Shown here: one piece after another, positions 37,535 through 46,336 of the stretch
Position numbering within the stretch: the stretch's first letter is position 1
Layout: the number at the start of each line of letters is the position of its first letter
From: Helicovermis profundi
Lineage (GTDB): Bacteria > Bacillota > Clostridia > Peptostreptococcales > Acidaminobacteraceae
DNA length: 64,000 nucleotides
NCBI RefSeq assembly: GCF_033097505.1
Contig: NZ_AP028654.1
Coordinates: 140,001 to 204,000, forward strand
Reading direction: 5' to 3'
The notes under the pieces: model-generated
Told to the model about the DNA's origin: nothing
Seen by the model: only the letters and a program-made list of their open reading frames with translations
Databases searched by the model: none
Made by a program: the position numbers and the translations under genes

Positions 37535-37615
37535 AAGTAAATTTCTTAGCTTCTGTGAGTGAATTGTTCTCACGGAAGGTTAGAAAATACAATCCAGGGC
37601 CGTTAGGCATCGGAT
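37535..37615. repeat. Structured dispersed element, copy 4 (short form, inside tandem unit 2)
   Basis: This copy is 81 bp and almost identical to copy 3, with small changes at the start (AAGTAAATTTC) and core (TACAATCCAGGGCC). It has the same position within its unit, so it was probably duplicated with the unit. Confidence 0.82.
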
Positions 37616-38183
37616 AAAAAAATGCAAATAACGTCTCTTTTAAGCCTTTGGCTTAAGAGTTGTTATAAATTAATGGTTTAATTTTATGAAAAAATATAAG
37701 CAGTGCACGCCCTGTCTAATCTTCGATTAGCCTAGTCGTGGGCTTTCAGCCCTATATAAAAAAATGCAAATAACGTCTCTTTTAAGCCTTTGGCTTAAGA
37801 GTTGTTATAAATTAATGGTTTAATTTTATGAAAAAATATAAGCAGTGCACGCCCTGTCTAATCTTCGATTAGCCTAGTCGTGGGCTTTCAGCCCTATATA
37901 AAAAAATGCAAATAACGTCTCTTTTAAGCCTTTGGCTTAAGAGTTGTTATAAATTAATGGTTTAATTTTATGAAAAAATATAAGCAGTGCACGCCCTGTC
38001 TAATCTTCGATTAGCCTAGTCGTGGGCTTTCAGCCCTATATAAAAAAATGCAAATAACGTCTCTTTTAAGCCTTTGGCTTAAGAGTTGTTATAAATTAAT
38101 GGTTTAATTTTATGAAAAAATATAAGCAGTGCACGCCCTGTCTAATCTTCGATTAGCCTAGTCGTGGGCTTTCAGCCCTATAT

Positions 38184-38246
38184 AAAAAAATGCAAATAAC
38201 GTCTCTTTTAAGCCTTTGGCTTAAGAGTCGTTATTTGCATTTTTTT
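38184..38246. terminator. Long perfect hairpin closing the tandem array; probable terminator
   Basis: AAAAAAATGCAAATAACG is mirrored by CGTTATTTGCATTTTTTT around the inner CTTAAG-type stem, giving an arm of nearly 30 bp ending in T-tracts. Internal units have only the left half, so the array end is distinct. It insulates the lacI-type promoter from upstream transcription. Confidence 0.7.
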
Positions 38247-38289
38247 ATGCACTGCTTTTTTTGTTCACGGATTTTGTAGACTTTGACAA

Positions 38290-38342
38290 TTGTTTTGTGG
38301 TTTGGGCGTTGGTATAATGGTACCGTTACCGAAAACGTTTTC
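38290..38342 (+). promoter_or_regulatory. Promoter and palindromic operator of the LacI-malQ-glgP operon
   Basis: TTGTTT (38290-38295), a 17-bp spacer and TATAAT (38313-38318) form a promoter. The 12-bp palindrome GAAAACGTTTTC (38331-38342) lies just after the expected start site and has the central CG typical of LacI/GalR-family operators, so autoregulation by the next gene is likely. A CcpA site is the alternative. Confidence 0.65.
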
Positions 38343-38356
38343 AAAGGCGGTGAATA

Positions 38357-39382
38357 ATGAGTAGTATTAATATTAAAGATATTGCTAAGTTAGCTGGAGT
38401 AGGTGTTTCTACTGTTTCAAGGGTTATTAATAATCATCCTGATGTTAAGAAGGAAACTAGGGTGAAAATTCAGGATATTATTGAAAAGAACAATTATATT
38501 CCTAATAATAGTGCTAGAAATTTAAAAATGCTTGCTTCTAATAATATTGGCATTATTGTAAAGGGGTCCTTTAACCCGTTTTTCTCGAAGATTGTTGAAA
38601 GGATTGAGAGGTCTATTTCAAATGAAAATTATCTTTTAACTCTTCACTATAATTCTTCTTGTGAAAAGGATGATTCTGAAATTTTGATTGAGCAAATTAA
38701 AGAGAAGAGGTTAAACGGTGTTATTTATTTGGGTGGAAATTTTGATAATAAATCTAATAATTATTTAAAATTATTAAATATTCCACTTGTTATTGCATCA
38801 GCTAATATTTCTGATGATGTTGATAAAAGCGGATTTTCAAGTGTAGGTATTGATAATATCGATTCTGCATTTAAGGCAGTAGATTATTTATGTAAAATGG
38901 GTCATAAAAATATCGGTCTTCTTTCATCTGGTTTTTCTGATAGCAATAATAGGAATTTAAGAACCTTTGGCTATGAAAAAGCATTACTTAAGAATGGAAT
39001 TAGTATCAATATTGATTATTATAGAGATGGTTATTATACATTTGAATCAGGCTATGAAATGGCAAAAGATTTGTTAAATAAAAATTCTGAGATTACAGCT
39101 ATTTTTTCAACTTCAGATATTATTGCTGTGGGTGCTGCAAAATATATTTTATCAACAAATCGTCAGATACCTAATGATGTTTCCATTATTGGTTTTGATG
39201 GTCTAGAGTATGGAGAATTTTTTCATCCTTCTATTTCAACTGTTGCCCAGCCTATTGAAGAAATTGCAGATAATGCGGTTGAACTATTATTTAGGCAAAT
39301 TAATGATATGGAAAGTTTAAATGAACATATAAAATTAAAAACTAATTTAATTATTAGAGATTCTATAGCTAGTGTTAACTAG
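38357..39382 (+). CDS. LacI family transcriptional regulator (maltodextrin operon)
   Basis: The protein has 341 residues. The N-terminal helix-turn-helix is INIKDIAKLAGVGVSTVSRV, with the hinge helix near 45-60 and a periplasmic-binding-like sugar domain to the end (IVKGSFNPFFSKIV, AIFSTSDIIAVGA, GFDGLEYG). It precedes malQ and glgP on the same strand and probably senses maltose or maltodextrin, repressing from the palindrome in its own leader. GGCGGTG precedes the ATG. Confidence 0.9.
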   Translation: MSSINIKDIAKLAGVGVSTVSRVINNHPDVKKETRVKIQDIIEKNNYIPNNSARNLKMLASNNIGIIVKGSFNPFFSKIVERIERSISNENYLLTLHYNSSCEKDDSEILIEQIKEKRLNGVIYLGGNFDNKSNNYLKLLNIPLVIASANISDDVDKSGFSSVGIDNIDSAFKAVDYLCKMGHKNIGLLSSGFSDSNNRNLRTFGYEKALLKNGISINIDYYRDGYYTFESGYEMAKDLLNKNSEITAIFSTSDIIAVGAAKYILSTNRQIPNDVSIIGFDGLEYGEFFHPSISTVAQPIEEIADNAVELLFRQINDMESLNEHIKLKTNLIIRDSIASVN

Positions 39383-39393
39383 TATTAAAATTG

Positions 39394-39442
39394 AAAGGAG
39401 AGTTATGCTAAAGTAATTTTATTTTTAGTATACAAAAATAAT
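39394..39442 (+). promoter_or_regulatory. Shine-Dalgarno / hairpin / start-codon leader of malQ with a three-codon minigene
   Basis: AAAGGAG (39394-39400) is followed by a 9-bp stem, TATGCTAAA (39404-39412) with TTTAGTATA (39424-39432), one G-U pair and an 11-nt loop. The tail CAAAAATAAT then leads to ATG 39443. Folded spacing is 13 nt; linear spacing is 42 nt. The stem also contains ATG-CTA-AAG-TAA (39405-39416), a three-codon frame correctly placed for the SD, so a translated minigene is an alternative. Confidence 0.55.
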
Positions 39443-40942
39443 ATGGATAAAAGAAGTAGTGGAATTTTACTACATATATCTTCACTTCCTAGTAATTATG
39501 GAATTGGAGCATTTGGAAAAGAGGCATATAAATTTGTAGATTTTTTAGTTGAGTCTGGTCAATCATTTTGGCAAATACTTCCCCTTGGAATAACTGGATT
39601 TGGAGATTCTCCATATCAATCAGTATCTGCTTTTGCGGGAAATTACTATTTTATTGATTTGGATAAATTAGTTGAAGAGGGCTTTATAAAGAAAGAAGAT
39701 TTAATTGGACTTGATTTTAAAGATAGTGATGATTTTGTTAATTATGACAAAATATATGATACAAGGTTGCCACTTCTTAGAAAGGCATATAAAAATAAAT
39801 TTTCGAAAGTAAAAAAAGATGTTTATAAGTTTGTTAAGTTGGAAAAAATATGGCTAGAAGATTTTGCCCTTTATATGGCACTTAAAACAAAATTTAATAG
39901 AAAAACATGGCAAGAATGGGATCTAGCCTATAGAGATAGAGATGAAGAAGCTCTTGAAGCATTTAAAATAGAGCATAAAGAAGAAGTTGAGTTTTGGTAT
40001 TTTGTTCAGTATTTATTTTTTAAACAATGGGATGAATTAAAGAATTATGCCAATAGTAGTGGTGTTGAATTTATTGGAGATTTACCAATTTATGTTGCTG
40101 AAGATTCTAGTGATGTTTGGGCGTCTCCAGAACTTTATAAACTTAATAATATGAAAAAGCCAATATTTGTATCTGGATGTCCTCCAGATGATTTTGCTAT
40201 AACTGGTCAACTTTGGGGCAATCCTATTTATGATTGGAAAGCTATGAAAAAAAATGGATACAAGTGGTGGATTGAGAGAATGGATGCATCTTCAAGATTA
40301 TTTGATATTGTTAGAATTGATCATTTTAGAGGTTTTGAAGCATACTGGGAAATTCCGTCTGGTGATAAAACTGCTGAAAATGGTGAATGGGTTAAAGGTC
40401 CAGGAGTAGAACTTTTCGATGCTATAAAAAAAGCTCTTGGAAGCCTTAGGATTATAGCTGAAGATCTTGGTTATTTAACTAAAGAATTTCATGAATTTAA
40501 AGACGCAACAGGCTTTCCTGGTATGAATCTCCTTCAATTTGCTTTTGATGCTAGAGATGAGAATAACTATTTGCCTCATGCATATATTAAAAATTCAGTT
40601 GTATACACTGGAACGCATGATAATAATACAACTTTTGGTTGGTTTACTAATGATGCAAAAGATGAAGAAGTTGAGTATGCAAAGGAGTATTTAAGATTAA
40701 CAGAGGAAGAAGGATATGCCTTTGGTTTTATAAGAGCTTGTTTTAGTTCAGTATCTAATTTAGCAATTATTCCTATGCAGGACTATTTAGAGCTTGATGA
40801 AAAAGCTAGATTTAATATTCCATCTACCATAGGAGGTAACTGGATATGGAGAATGAAAAAAGATGCTATAACTAAGAAACTTACTCAAAAGATTTATAAA
40901 TTAACTAAAACTTATTGGAGGTTAAATAAAAATGTTAAATAA
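39443..40942 (+). CDS. malQ: 4-alpha-glucanotransferase (amylomaltase)
   Basis: This 499-residue GH77 enzyme starts RSSGILLHISSLPSNYGIG. It has FIGDLPIYVAEDSSDVW (acid region), the nucleophile Asp in DIVRIDHFRGFEAYW, the acid/base Glu in IIAEDLG and GTHDNNTTFGW, all standard amylomaltase landmarks. It disproportionates maltodextrins in the cytoplasm, feeding the phosphorylase encoded next. The genes overlap by 11 bp. The start lacks an adjacent ribosome site because the SD lies beyond a hairpin. Confidence 0.96.
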   Translation: MDKRSSGILLHISSLPSNYGIGAFGKEAYKFVDFLVESGQSFWQILPLGITGFGDSPYQSVSAFAGNYYFIDLDKLVEEGFIKKEDLIGLDFKDSDDFVNYDKIYDTRLPLLRKAYKNKFSKVKKDVYKFVKLEKIWLEDFALYMALKTKFNRKTWQEWDLAYRDRDEEALEAFKIEHKEEVEFWYFVQYLFFKQWDELKNYANSSGVEFIGDLPIYVAEDSSDVWASPELYKLNNMKKPIFVSGCPPDDFAITGQLWGNPIYDWKAMKKNGYKWWIERMDASSRLFDIVRIDHFRGFEAYWEIPSGDKTAENGEWVKGPGVELFDAIKKALGSLRIIAEDLGYLTKEFHEFKDATGFPGMNLLQFAFDARDENNYLPHAYIKNSVVYTGTHDNNTTFGWFTNDAKDEEVEYAKEYLRLTEEEGYAFGFIRACFSSVSNLAIIPMQDYLELDEKARFNIPSTIGGNWIWRMKKDAITKKLTQKIYKLTKTYWRLNKNVK

Positions 40943-43280
40943 AAATGAAATTAAGGAGAGTATTTCTAATATTTTGTTACTAGATAAGGGCGTAACGATT
41001 AAAACTGCAACAGATAGTGAGCTATATTATGCACTTTCAAAATCAATGATGTTGCTTATATTAGAAAAATGGAAAAATCAAAAGACTGATGTGAAAAAAG
41101 TTTCTTATTTTAGTGCAGAATTTTTGATGGGAAGAGCCTTTAGTAATAATTTAATTAATTTTGGCATATATGATGAAGTAAAAGAGATTTTGGAAGAACT
41201 TAATTTAAATATTAATATTATAGAAGATGAAGAAATGGATGCAGGACTTGGAAATGGAGGTCTTGGAAGACTAGCTGCTTGTTTTTTAGATTCGGGTGCA
41301 ACTTTAGATATTCCTCTAAATGGATATGGAATCAGATATGAATATGGACTTTTTAAACAGTATTTTGAAAATGGTTTTCAAATGGAAACTGCTGATGATT
41401 GGTTAAGGAATGAAGATCCTTGGTCTATAAGAAGAGAAAGCGAAAAAGTTGATGTTGTGTTTAATGATTTTACAGTTGAGGCAATTCCTTATGATATGCC
41501 GATTATTGGATATAATTCAAATACTATTAATACATTAAGACTTTGGAGTTCTAAGTCAAAAGAAAGTTTTGATTTTAAAGAATTTAATGATCAAAATTAT
41601 CTTGATGCACAAAAAAATAAAATAATTGCTGAGGATATTTCGAGAGTTTTATATCCAAATGATACTAAAGAAGAAGGAAAATATTTAAGAATAAGACAAC
41701 AATATTTTTTCTCATCTGCTTCGCTTCAAGATTTAGTAAGAAAGCATAAAGAAAATCATGGATCTTTAGATAATTTTTATGAATTTAATAAAATTCAGTT
41801 GAATGATACTCACCCGGCAGTATCTATTCCAGAGCTTATTAGAATATTAATTGATGAAGAAAATTACACTTTTGAAAAAGCTCTTGAAATTGCAAAGGAA
41901 ACGTTCTCTTATACAAATCATACTATTTTAGCAGAAGCACTTGAAATGTGGCCTAAAGAATATTTTAAAAATATTTTACCTAGAATTTATGAAATCATTA
42001 AATTGATTGATGAAAGTTTAATGGAAGAATTAAAGTCGAAAGGATTAGAAAAATCAAAATGCAGTTTATATAGAATTGTTCATGGTGGAAAAATCAAAAT
42101 GGCTTGGTTAAGTATATATGGATCAAAATATATAAATGGTGTTGCCAGGCTTCATACAAATTTACTTATGAGCACAGAACTTAAGCATTGGTATGAAATA
42201 TATCCTGAAAAATTTCAAAATAAGACAAATGGAATTACTCAAAGAAGATGGCTATTAAAATCAAATCCAGAATTATCTAAGCTTATTACTGAACTACTTG
42301 GATCAGATGAATGGATTAAAAATCTTTCGAAATTAAAAGATTTAGAAAAATACGTAGATGATGATTCGGTAATTGAAAGATTTATGAATATTAAAAAAGA
42401 AAAGAAAAAACAGTTAGCAGACTTTATATTTAAAGAAGAAGGTATTAAAATAGATGAAGATTCACTTTTCGATGTTCAAATAAAAAGACTTCATGAATAT
42501 AAAAGACAACTATTAAATGCATTTCATATTTTAGATTTATATTATAAGATTAAAGAAAATCCAAATATTCAGATTGAAAAAAGAACATTTATTTTTGGAG
42601 CAAAAGCTGCACCAGGCTACGATAGAGCAAAAGCTATTATAAAATTTATTAATGATATAGCTTCTTTAGTAAATAACGATAAAGACGTAAATGGAAAGAT
42701 AAAAGTAGTCTTTGTTCACAATTATAGAGTTACTTATGGAGAATATTTATTCCCAGCTGCTGAACTTTCTGAACAAATTTCTACTGCTGGTAAAGAAGCT
42801 TCTGGAACAGGTAATATGAAATTTATGCTTAATGGTGCTCCTACAATAGGAACTTATGATGGAGCTAATATAGAAATCGTTGAAGAAGCTGGAGAAGATA
42901 ATAATTTCATCTTTGGAGCTAAAGTTGAAGAATTAGATGAAATTATGGAATCGTATGACCCTAAAGAATATTATGAAAAAGTTGAGGGATTAAAAAAAGT
43001 TGTTGATACTTTGATTGATGGAACTTTTTCAGATGGCGGAAGTGGTGCTTTTGAAGAGCTATATGATGCGCTTTTACAAGGATACGATTGGCATAGAGCT
43101 GATAATTACTTTATATTAAAAGATTTTGAATCATATAGAGAAGCTCAGAAAAAAGTTGATAAGGCATATAAAAATAAAAAAGAATATGCTAAAAAAAGCT
43201 GGATGAATATAGCAAACGCAGGTAAATTTAGTAGTGATAGAACAATAAGAGAATATAGCAAAGATATTTGGGAAGTTTAA
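40932..43280 (+). CDS. glgP: Glycogen/maltodextrin phosphorylase
   Basis: This 782-residue GT35 enzyme has the N-terminal landmarks SYFSAEFLMGRAFSNNL and GLGNGGLGRLAACFLDS. The pyridoxal-phosphate site is near 625 (ASGTGNMKFMLNGAPTIG), with Lys in GNMKF as the Schiff-base residue. It releases glucose-1-phosphate from alpha-1,4 glucans. GGAGG lies 10 nt before the ATG, inside malQ. A 14-base repeat (GTTAAATAAAAATG) occurs at the malQ stop and glgP start. The operon ends in a terminator. Confidence 0.96.
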   Translation: MLNKNEIKESISNILLLDKGVTIKTATDSELYYALSKSMMLLILEKWKNQKTDVKKVSYFSAEFLMGRAFSNNLINFGIYDEVKEILEELNLNINIIEDEEMDAGLGNGGLGRLAACFLDSGATLDIPLNGYGIRYEYGLFKQYFENGFQMETADDWLRNEDPWSIRRESEKVDVVFNDFTVEAIPYDMPIIGYNSNTINTLRLWSSKSKESFDFKEFNDQNYLDAQKNKIIAEDISRVLYPNDTKEEGKYLRIRQQYFFSSASLQDLVRKHKENHGSLDNFYEFNKIQLNDTHPAVSIPELIRILIDEENYTFEKALEIAKETFSYTNHTILAEALEMWPKEYFKNILPRIYEIIKLIDESLMEELKSKGLEKSKCSLYRIVHGGKIKMAWLSIYGSKYINGVARLHTNLLMSTELKHWYEIYPEKFQNKTNGITQRRWLLKSNPELSKLITELLGSDEWIKNLSKLKDLEKYVDDDSVIERFMNIKKEKKKQLADFIFKEEGIKIDEDSLFDVQIKRLHEYKRQLLNAFHILDLYYKIKENPNIQIEKRTFIFGAKAAPGYDRAKAIIKFINDIASLVNNDKDVNGKIKVVFVHNYRVTYGEYLFPAAELSEQISTAGKEASGTGNMKFMLNGAPTIGTYDGANIEIVEEAGEDNNFIFGAKVEELDEIMESYDPKEYYEKVEGLKKVVDTLIDGTFSDGGSGAFEELYDALLQGYDWHRADNYFILKDFESYREAQKKVDKAYKNKKEYAKKSWMNIANAGKFSSDRTIREYSKDIWEV

Positions 43281-43285
43281 CTAAT

Positions 43286-43328
43286 AAAAAATCGTAGGCA
43301 TATATGTGATATGCTTACGATTTTTTTT
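43286..43328 (+). terminator. Intrinsic terminator of the malQ-glgP operon
   Basis: AAAAAATCGTAGGCATAT pairs with ATATGCTTACGATTTTTT (one G-U), ending in eight T. Confidence 0.88.
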
Positions 43329-43365
43329 AGTTTTTAAAAGTTATTAATTTTAAAAAATATGCTTA

Positions 43366-44130
43366 TTAAATAAGTTCTTTAGGGACAAAATTATTGATTT
43401 CTTCACGTTTATCTTCTTTATTTGCAATAAAATATTGTAAATTAATACTGCAAATATTAGTATATAAAATGCTGAAAAGGTATATAGATAAAGATAGTAA
43501 TATAAGACCTATGTTAAAATGTGTTAATGAAAATTTAAAAATCCAGTATGGAACCATCAGTACAAAACTTATAGAAAGAAATGGAATAATTAGACTCATT
43601 TTTTCACCTTTTGTTTTTTCATAGCTAAGTTTAAGGGACTCAATAATCCCCTTATCTCTAGTAGCAACATAATAAGTTGATAAAAATAATGCTATAGAAA
43701 TTATTATACCAGGTATGATTAATAAAATTAATCCTATAGTTGTTAATAAACTGCAAATAAGAGAAACTATTATAAATGGTATACATACCTTTAAAGAAGA
43801 TGAGAATAAGGGTTTAATATTGTCTTTTGTTATAGTCTGCCCATCTAAAATTTTGACTGTTCCTTGAATTAACATAATTGATAATATAAAATACATTAGA
43901 ACCGCAATGGACGTAATGATAATAACACTTAGCGAATGATTAGTTTGCGGAATATATTTATGTAATACTAACAAGCTATATAATTTATAAAGCTGGTTAA
44001 AATTACCAACAAAAAATAAAGAGTATATTCCTCCTAATAATAAAGCTAATACTGAAAAACTTAAATAGAAAAAACTATTTTTTTTAAGTATTTCCCATGA
44101 ATTTTTGAAAATAAAACCAATACTTAACAT
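43366..44130 (-). CDS. Six-helix integral membrane protein, unknown
   Basis: This 254-residue protein has about six hydrophobic helices: an amphipathic N-terminus (IGFIFKNSWEILKKN), a central pair of long helices (near 110-160) and a Lys/Glu-rich C-terminus. The pattern resembles the membrane domain of glycerophosphodiester phosphodiesterase-like or DUF975-type proteins, but I cannot assign a family firmly. AAAGGAGC precedes the ATG. It converges with glgP and shares no operon with the two-component genes 229 bp away. Confidence 0.7.
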   Translation of the reverse strand: MLSIGFIFKNSWEILKKNSFFYLSFSVLALLLGGIYSLFFVGNFNQLYKLYSLLVLHKYIPQTNHSLSVIIITSIAVLMYFILSIMLIQGTVKILDGQTITKDNIKPLFSSSLKVCIPFIIVSLICSLLTTIGLILLIIPGIIISIALFLSTYYVATRDKGIIESLKLSYEKTKGEKMSLIIPFLSISFVLMVPYWIFKFSLTHFNIGLILLSLSIYLFSILYTNICSINLQYFIANKEDKREEINNFVPKELI

Positions 44131-44359
44131 TTTTTTGCTCCTTTAAAAATTATTTGTCTAATAAATAACAAGTTGTTTCAGTAAAATATTACCACAATTA
44201 ATCAAAGAATACAAGAAAAAAATTACAGTTCTTGATTTAATTTAGAAAAAAGTATATTAAAAGTTAGTTGCAAAGTATTGCTATATATAAAAAGAAAAAT
44301 ACCGTGAAAAGAACTTTATATGAAAAATAAAGCGTAATTATATGGAACTTTTTTATTTA

Positions 44360-45058
44360 TTAGTGGCGTTTGTTCATTCTGTATCCAGCGCCCCATACAG
44401 TTTCGATAAAAACTGGATTTGTAGGATCTTTTTCAATTTTTTTTCTTAATTTTTGAATATGAACTGCAACAGTTCCAATGTCACCGTAATTATCCATACC
44501 CCATATTTTTTCGAAAAGTTGATTTCTGCTAAATATTATATCAATATTTGTTGCCATAAAAAGTAATAGCTCGAATTCTTTTGTAGTTAATGTTATTTCT
44601 TTATTATCAACATAAACTCGGTGAGATTTAGTATGGATTAACATATTTGCAATAGCTATTTCATCAAGAACATGTTGTTTATCAGAAAGTCTTTTATATC
44701 TTTTCAAATGAGATTTAACCCTAGCTACCATTTCACTTGGACTAAATGGTTTGGTAATATAATCATCTGCGCCAAGTCCTAAAGCGCGAATTTTATCAAT
44801 GTCTTCAGATCTAGCCGATATCATAATCATAGGAATATCAAATTTTTCTCTTATTTCTTTAAGAATTTCAAATCCATCAACACTAGGAAGCATTAAGTCG
44901 ATAATAATTAAATCAAATGATTTCTGTTTTGCGAGTTCTAATCCTTTCATGCCATCTACTTCATGAGTAATATTCATACCTTCAATTTCAAGATAATCTA
45001 TTTCTAGTCTAGCAATATTTACATCGTCTTCAATAATTAAAATTTGAGTTTTATTCAA
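44360..45058 (-). CDS. OmpR/PhoB family response regulator
   Basis: The protein has 232 residues from a TTG start (45058) with AAGGAGG upstream. The receiver domain has the acidic pair EDD near 10, the phospho-acceptor Asp in LIIIDLMLPSVDGF, Thr/Ser in MISARS and Lys in YITKPFSP. The winged-helix output domain ends WGAGYRMN. It overlaps the kinase gene by 8 bp and is its cognate regulator. The likely target is the operon's own first gene. Confidence 0.95.
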   Translation of the reverse strand: MNKTQILIIEDDVNIARLEIDYLEIEGMNITHEVDGMKGLELAKQKSFDLIIIDLMLPSVDGFEILKEIREKFDIPMIMISARSEDIDKIRALGLGADDYITKPFSPSEMVARVKSHLKRYKRLSDKQHVLDEIAIANMLIHTKSHRVYVDNKEITLTTKEFELLLFMATNIDIIFSRNQLFEKIWGMDNYGDIGTVAVHIQKLRKKIEKDPTNPVFIETVWGAGYRMNKRH

Positions 45059-46271
45059 TAGATGCCTCCTTAATTAATGGTAATCTAATTATCATTGTTG
45101 TGCCTCTACCAAGCTCACTAATTAGCTCTATTGTTCCTTTATGATTAACTATAATTTCCTTGGTTATTGCAAGTCCAAGTCCACTACTGCCCGAATCCAT
45201 TGTTCTTGCATTATCTCCTCGGTAGAATTGTTCAAATACTCTTTTAACTAATTCTTGATTCATGCCTGGTCCATTGTCTTTAATTTTTATAACAATTGAT
45301 TTATCTTCTTTGGCAAGTATAAAATTTATTTCTAATTGATCTTTGTTATTATAGGTAATTGCATTATTTACTATATTACGAATTGCCCTTGTTAATTGTT
45401 TTGGATCAATTGTTAATATGATTTTTTTAGATAAGTCATCAGTTAATTTCATGATTACACCATTTTCTTCATTTTCAAGGAGTAATTCATTAAATATTTC
45501 TCTTATATAATCAGAAATTGAAATACTCTGCCAAGTGAAAGGCAATTTTTGTAGATCTAATTTTGAATATAGTAGTAAGTCATCAATTAATCTATTCATA
45601 TACCTTGCATTTTGCTGTATCACTTTTATATATGCATCTTTTTTTTCCTCAGTATTAGCAACACCATCTAATATACCATCTACAAATCCATTAATTGATG
45701 TAATAGGAGTCTTTAAATCATGAGATATATTTGTAATAAGTAATTTTCTATTTTCTTCATATTTTTGTTTTTCTATTTCCGCTGATTCTAATTCTTTGCT
45801 CATATCATTAAATGCATTTATAAGTTCTCTAATTTCTGGCGCATGACCTTGTTTAATTTGAACGCCATAATTACCATTTGATACGTCATAAAATCCTTTT
45901 TTTAAATCTTCGATCGGTCTAAGAATTTGATTATAGATTCGTCTTGAAATACTAACGCTCACTATTTCTTTAACTATTATAAAAGCTAAAAATAAAAAAA
46001 TATATGGATATGCCCTTTCAGAAATTAATCCGCCATTAGCAAGTATTATTATAATTAAACTTACTAAAACAAACATAGGTGAAATTAGAAAAAACCTATG
46101 ATACCTAGCATATTTTTTTCTCATATGTAGATTTCTATTGCAATCACCAGTTTTGCATTCAAGTTTATCTACGTGTTTTTTCATATGCATAACAATAGAA
46201 AAATGAAATATTTCTTTAATTGATTTTAGTTTATTCATAAGCATTTTTATATTCTCTTTTATTTTTTTCAT
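45051..46271 (-). CDS. Sensor histidine kinase
   Basis: The protein has 406 residues. An unusual cytoplasmic N-terminus of about 65 residues is rich in His, Met, Lys and Cys (HFSIVMHMKKHVDKLECK, then GDCNRNLHMRKK). Two membrane helices with almost no extracytoplasmic loop follow, then HAMP, HisKA (ISHDLKTPITSINGF with the phospho-His) and HATPase (DNGPGMNQ, GSSGLGLAI). The short loop suggests sensing in the membrane or cytoplasm. The His/Cys-rich segment, together with the His/Met-rich protein encoded upstream, suggests a metal signal. The gene overlaps its response regulator and lies 65 bp after the upstream gene. Confidence 0.93.
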   Translation of the reverse strand: MKKIKENIKMLMNKLKSIKEIFHFSIVMHMKKHVDKLECKTGDCNRNLHMRKKYARYHRFFLISPMFVLVSLIIIILANGGLISERAYPYIFLFLAFIIVKEIVSVSISRRIYNQILRPIEDLKKGFYDVSNGNYGVQIKQGHAPEIRELINAFNDMSKELESAEIEKQKYEENRKLLITNISHDLKTPITSINGFVDGILDGVANTEEKKDAYIKVIQQNARYMNRLIDDLLLYSKLDLQKLPFTWQSISISDYIREIFNELLLENEENGVIMKLTDDLSKKIILTIDPKQLTRAIRNIVNNAITYNNKDQLEINFILAKEDKSIVIKIKDNGPGMNQELVKRVFEQFYRGDNARTMDSGSSGLGLAITKEIIVNHKGTIELISELGRGTTMIIRLPLIKEASIE

Positions 46272-46297
46272 CTTATTCTCCTACCTTAATGTTTAAA

Positions 46298-46317
46298 GGG
46301 AAGCATATAAGCTTCCC
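46298..46317 (-). other. Intercistronic hairpin
   Basis: GGGAAGC and GCTTCCC form a 7-bp GC-containing stem with a 6-nt loop between the His/Met-rich gene and the kinase gene. There is no T-tract. It may partly terminate transcription or stabilise the upstream mRNA. Confidence 0.5.
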
Positions 46318-46336
46318 TAACAAATCAATTGCTTAA

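Larger units (their letters stand above)
37251..38257. repeat. Tandem array of hairpin-rich units (142 bp, two expanded to about 224 bp)
   Basis: AAGCAGTGCACG recurs from 37251, 37474, 37698, 37840, 37982 and 38124. The unit spacing is 223, 224, 142, 142 and 142 bp. Each unit holds three hairpins: CTAATC-TTC-GATTAG, GGGCT-TTC-AGCCC and CTTAAGCC-TTT-GGCTTAAG-type. The first two units carry an extra 81-bp structured element at the same position. The array is closed by TGCACTGCTT (38248-38257), the inverse of the unit start. No coding potential was seen. Function unknown; structured RNA array or mobile remnant are options. Confidence 0.85.

Noticed and set aside
37251-38257. CRISPR array
   Set aside because: Units are 142-224 bp, nearly identical throughout and contain no unique spacers; no cas genes are nearby.
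38331-38342. CcpA catabolite-response element as the sole reading of the palindrome
   Set aside because: The site is compatible, but its position next to a LacI-family gene makes autoregulation at least as likely, so it is reported as a generic LacI/GalR-type operator.
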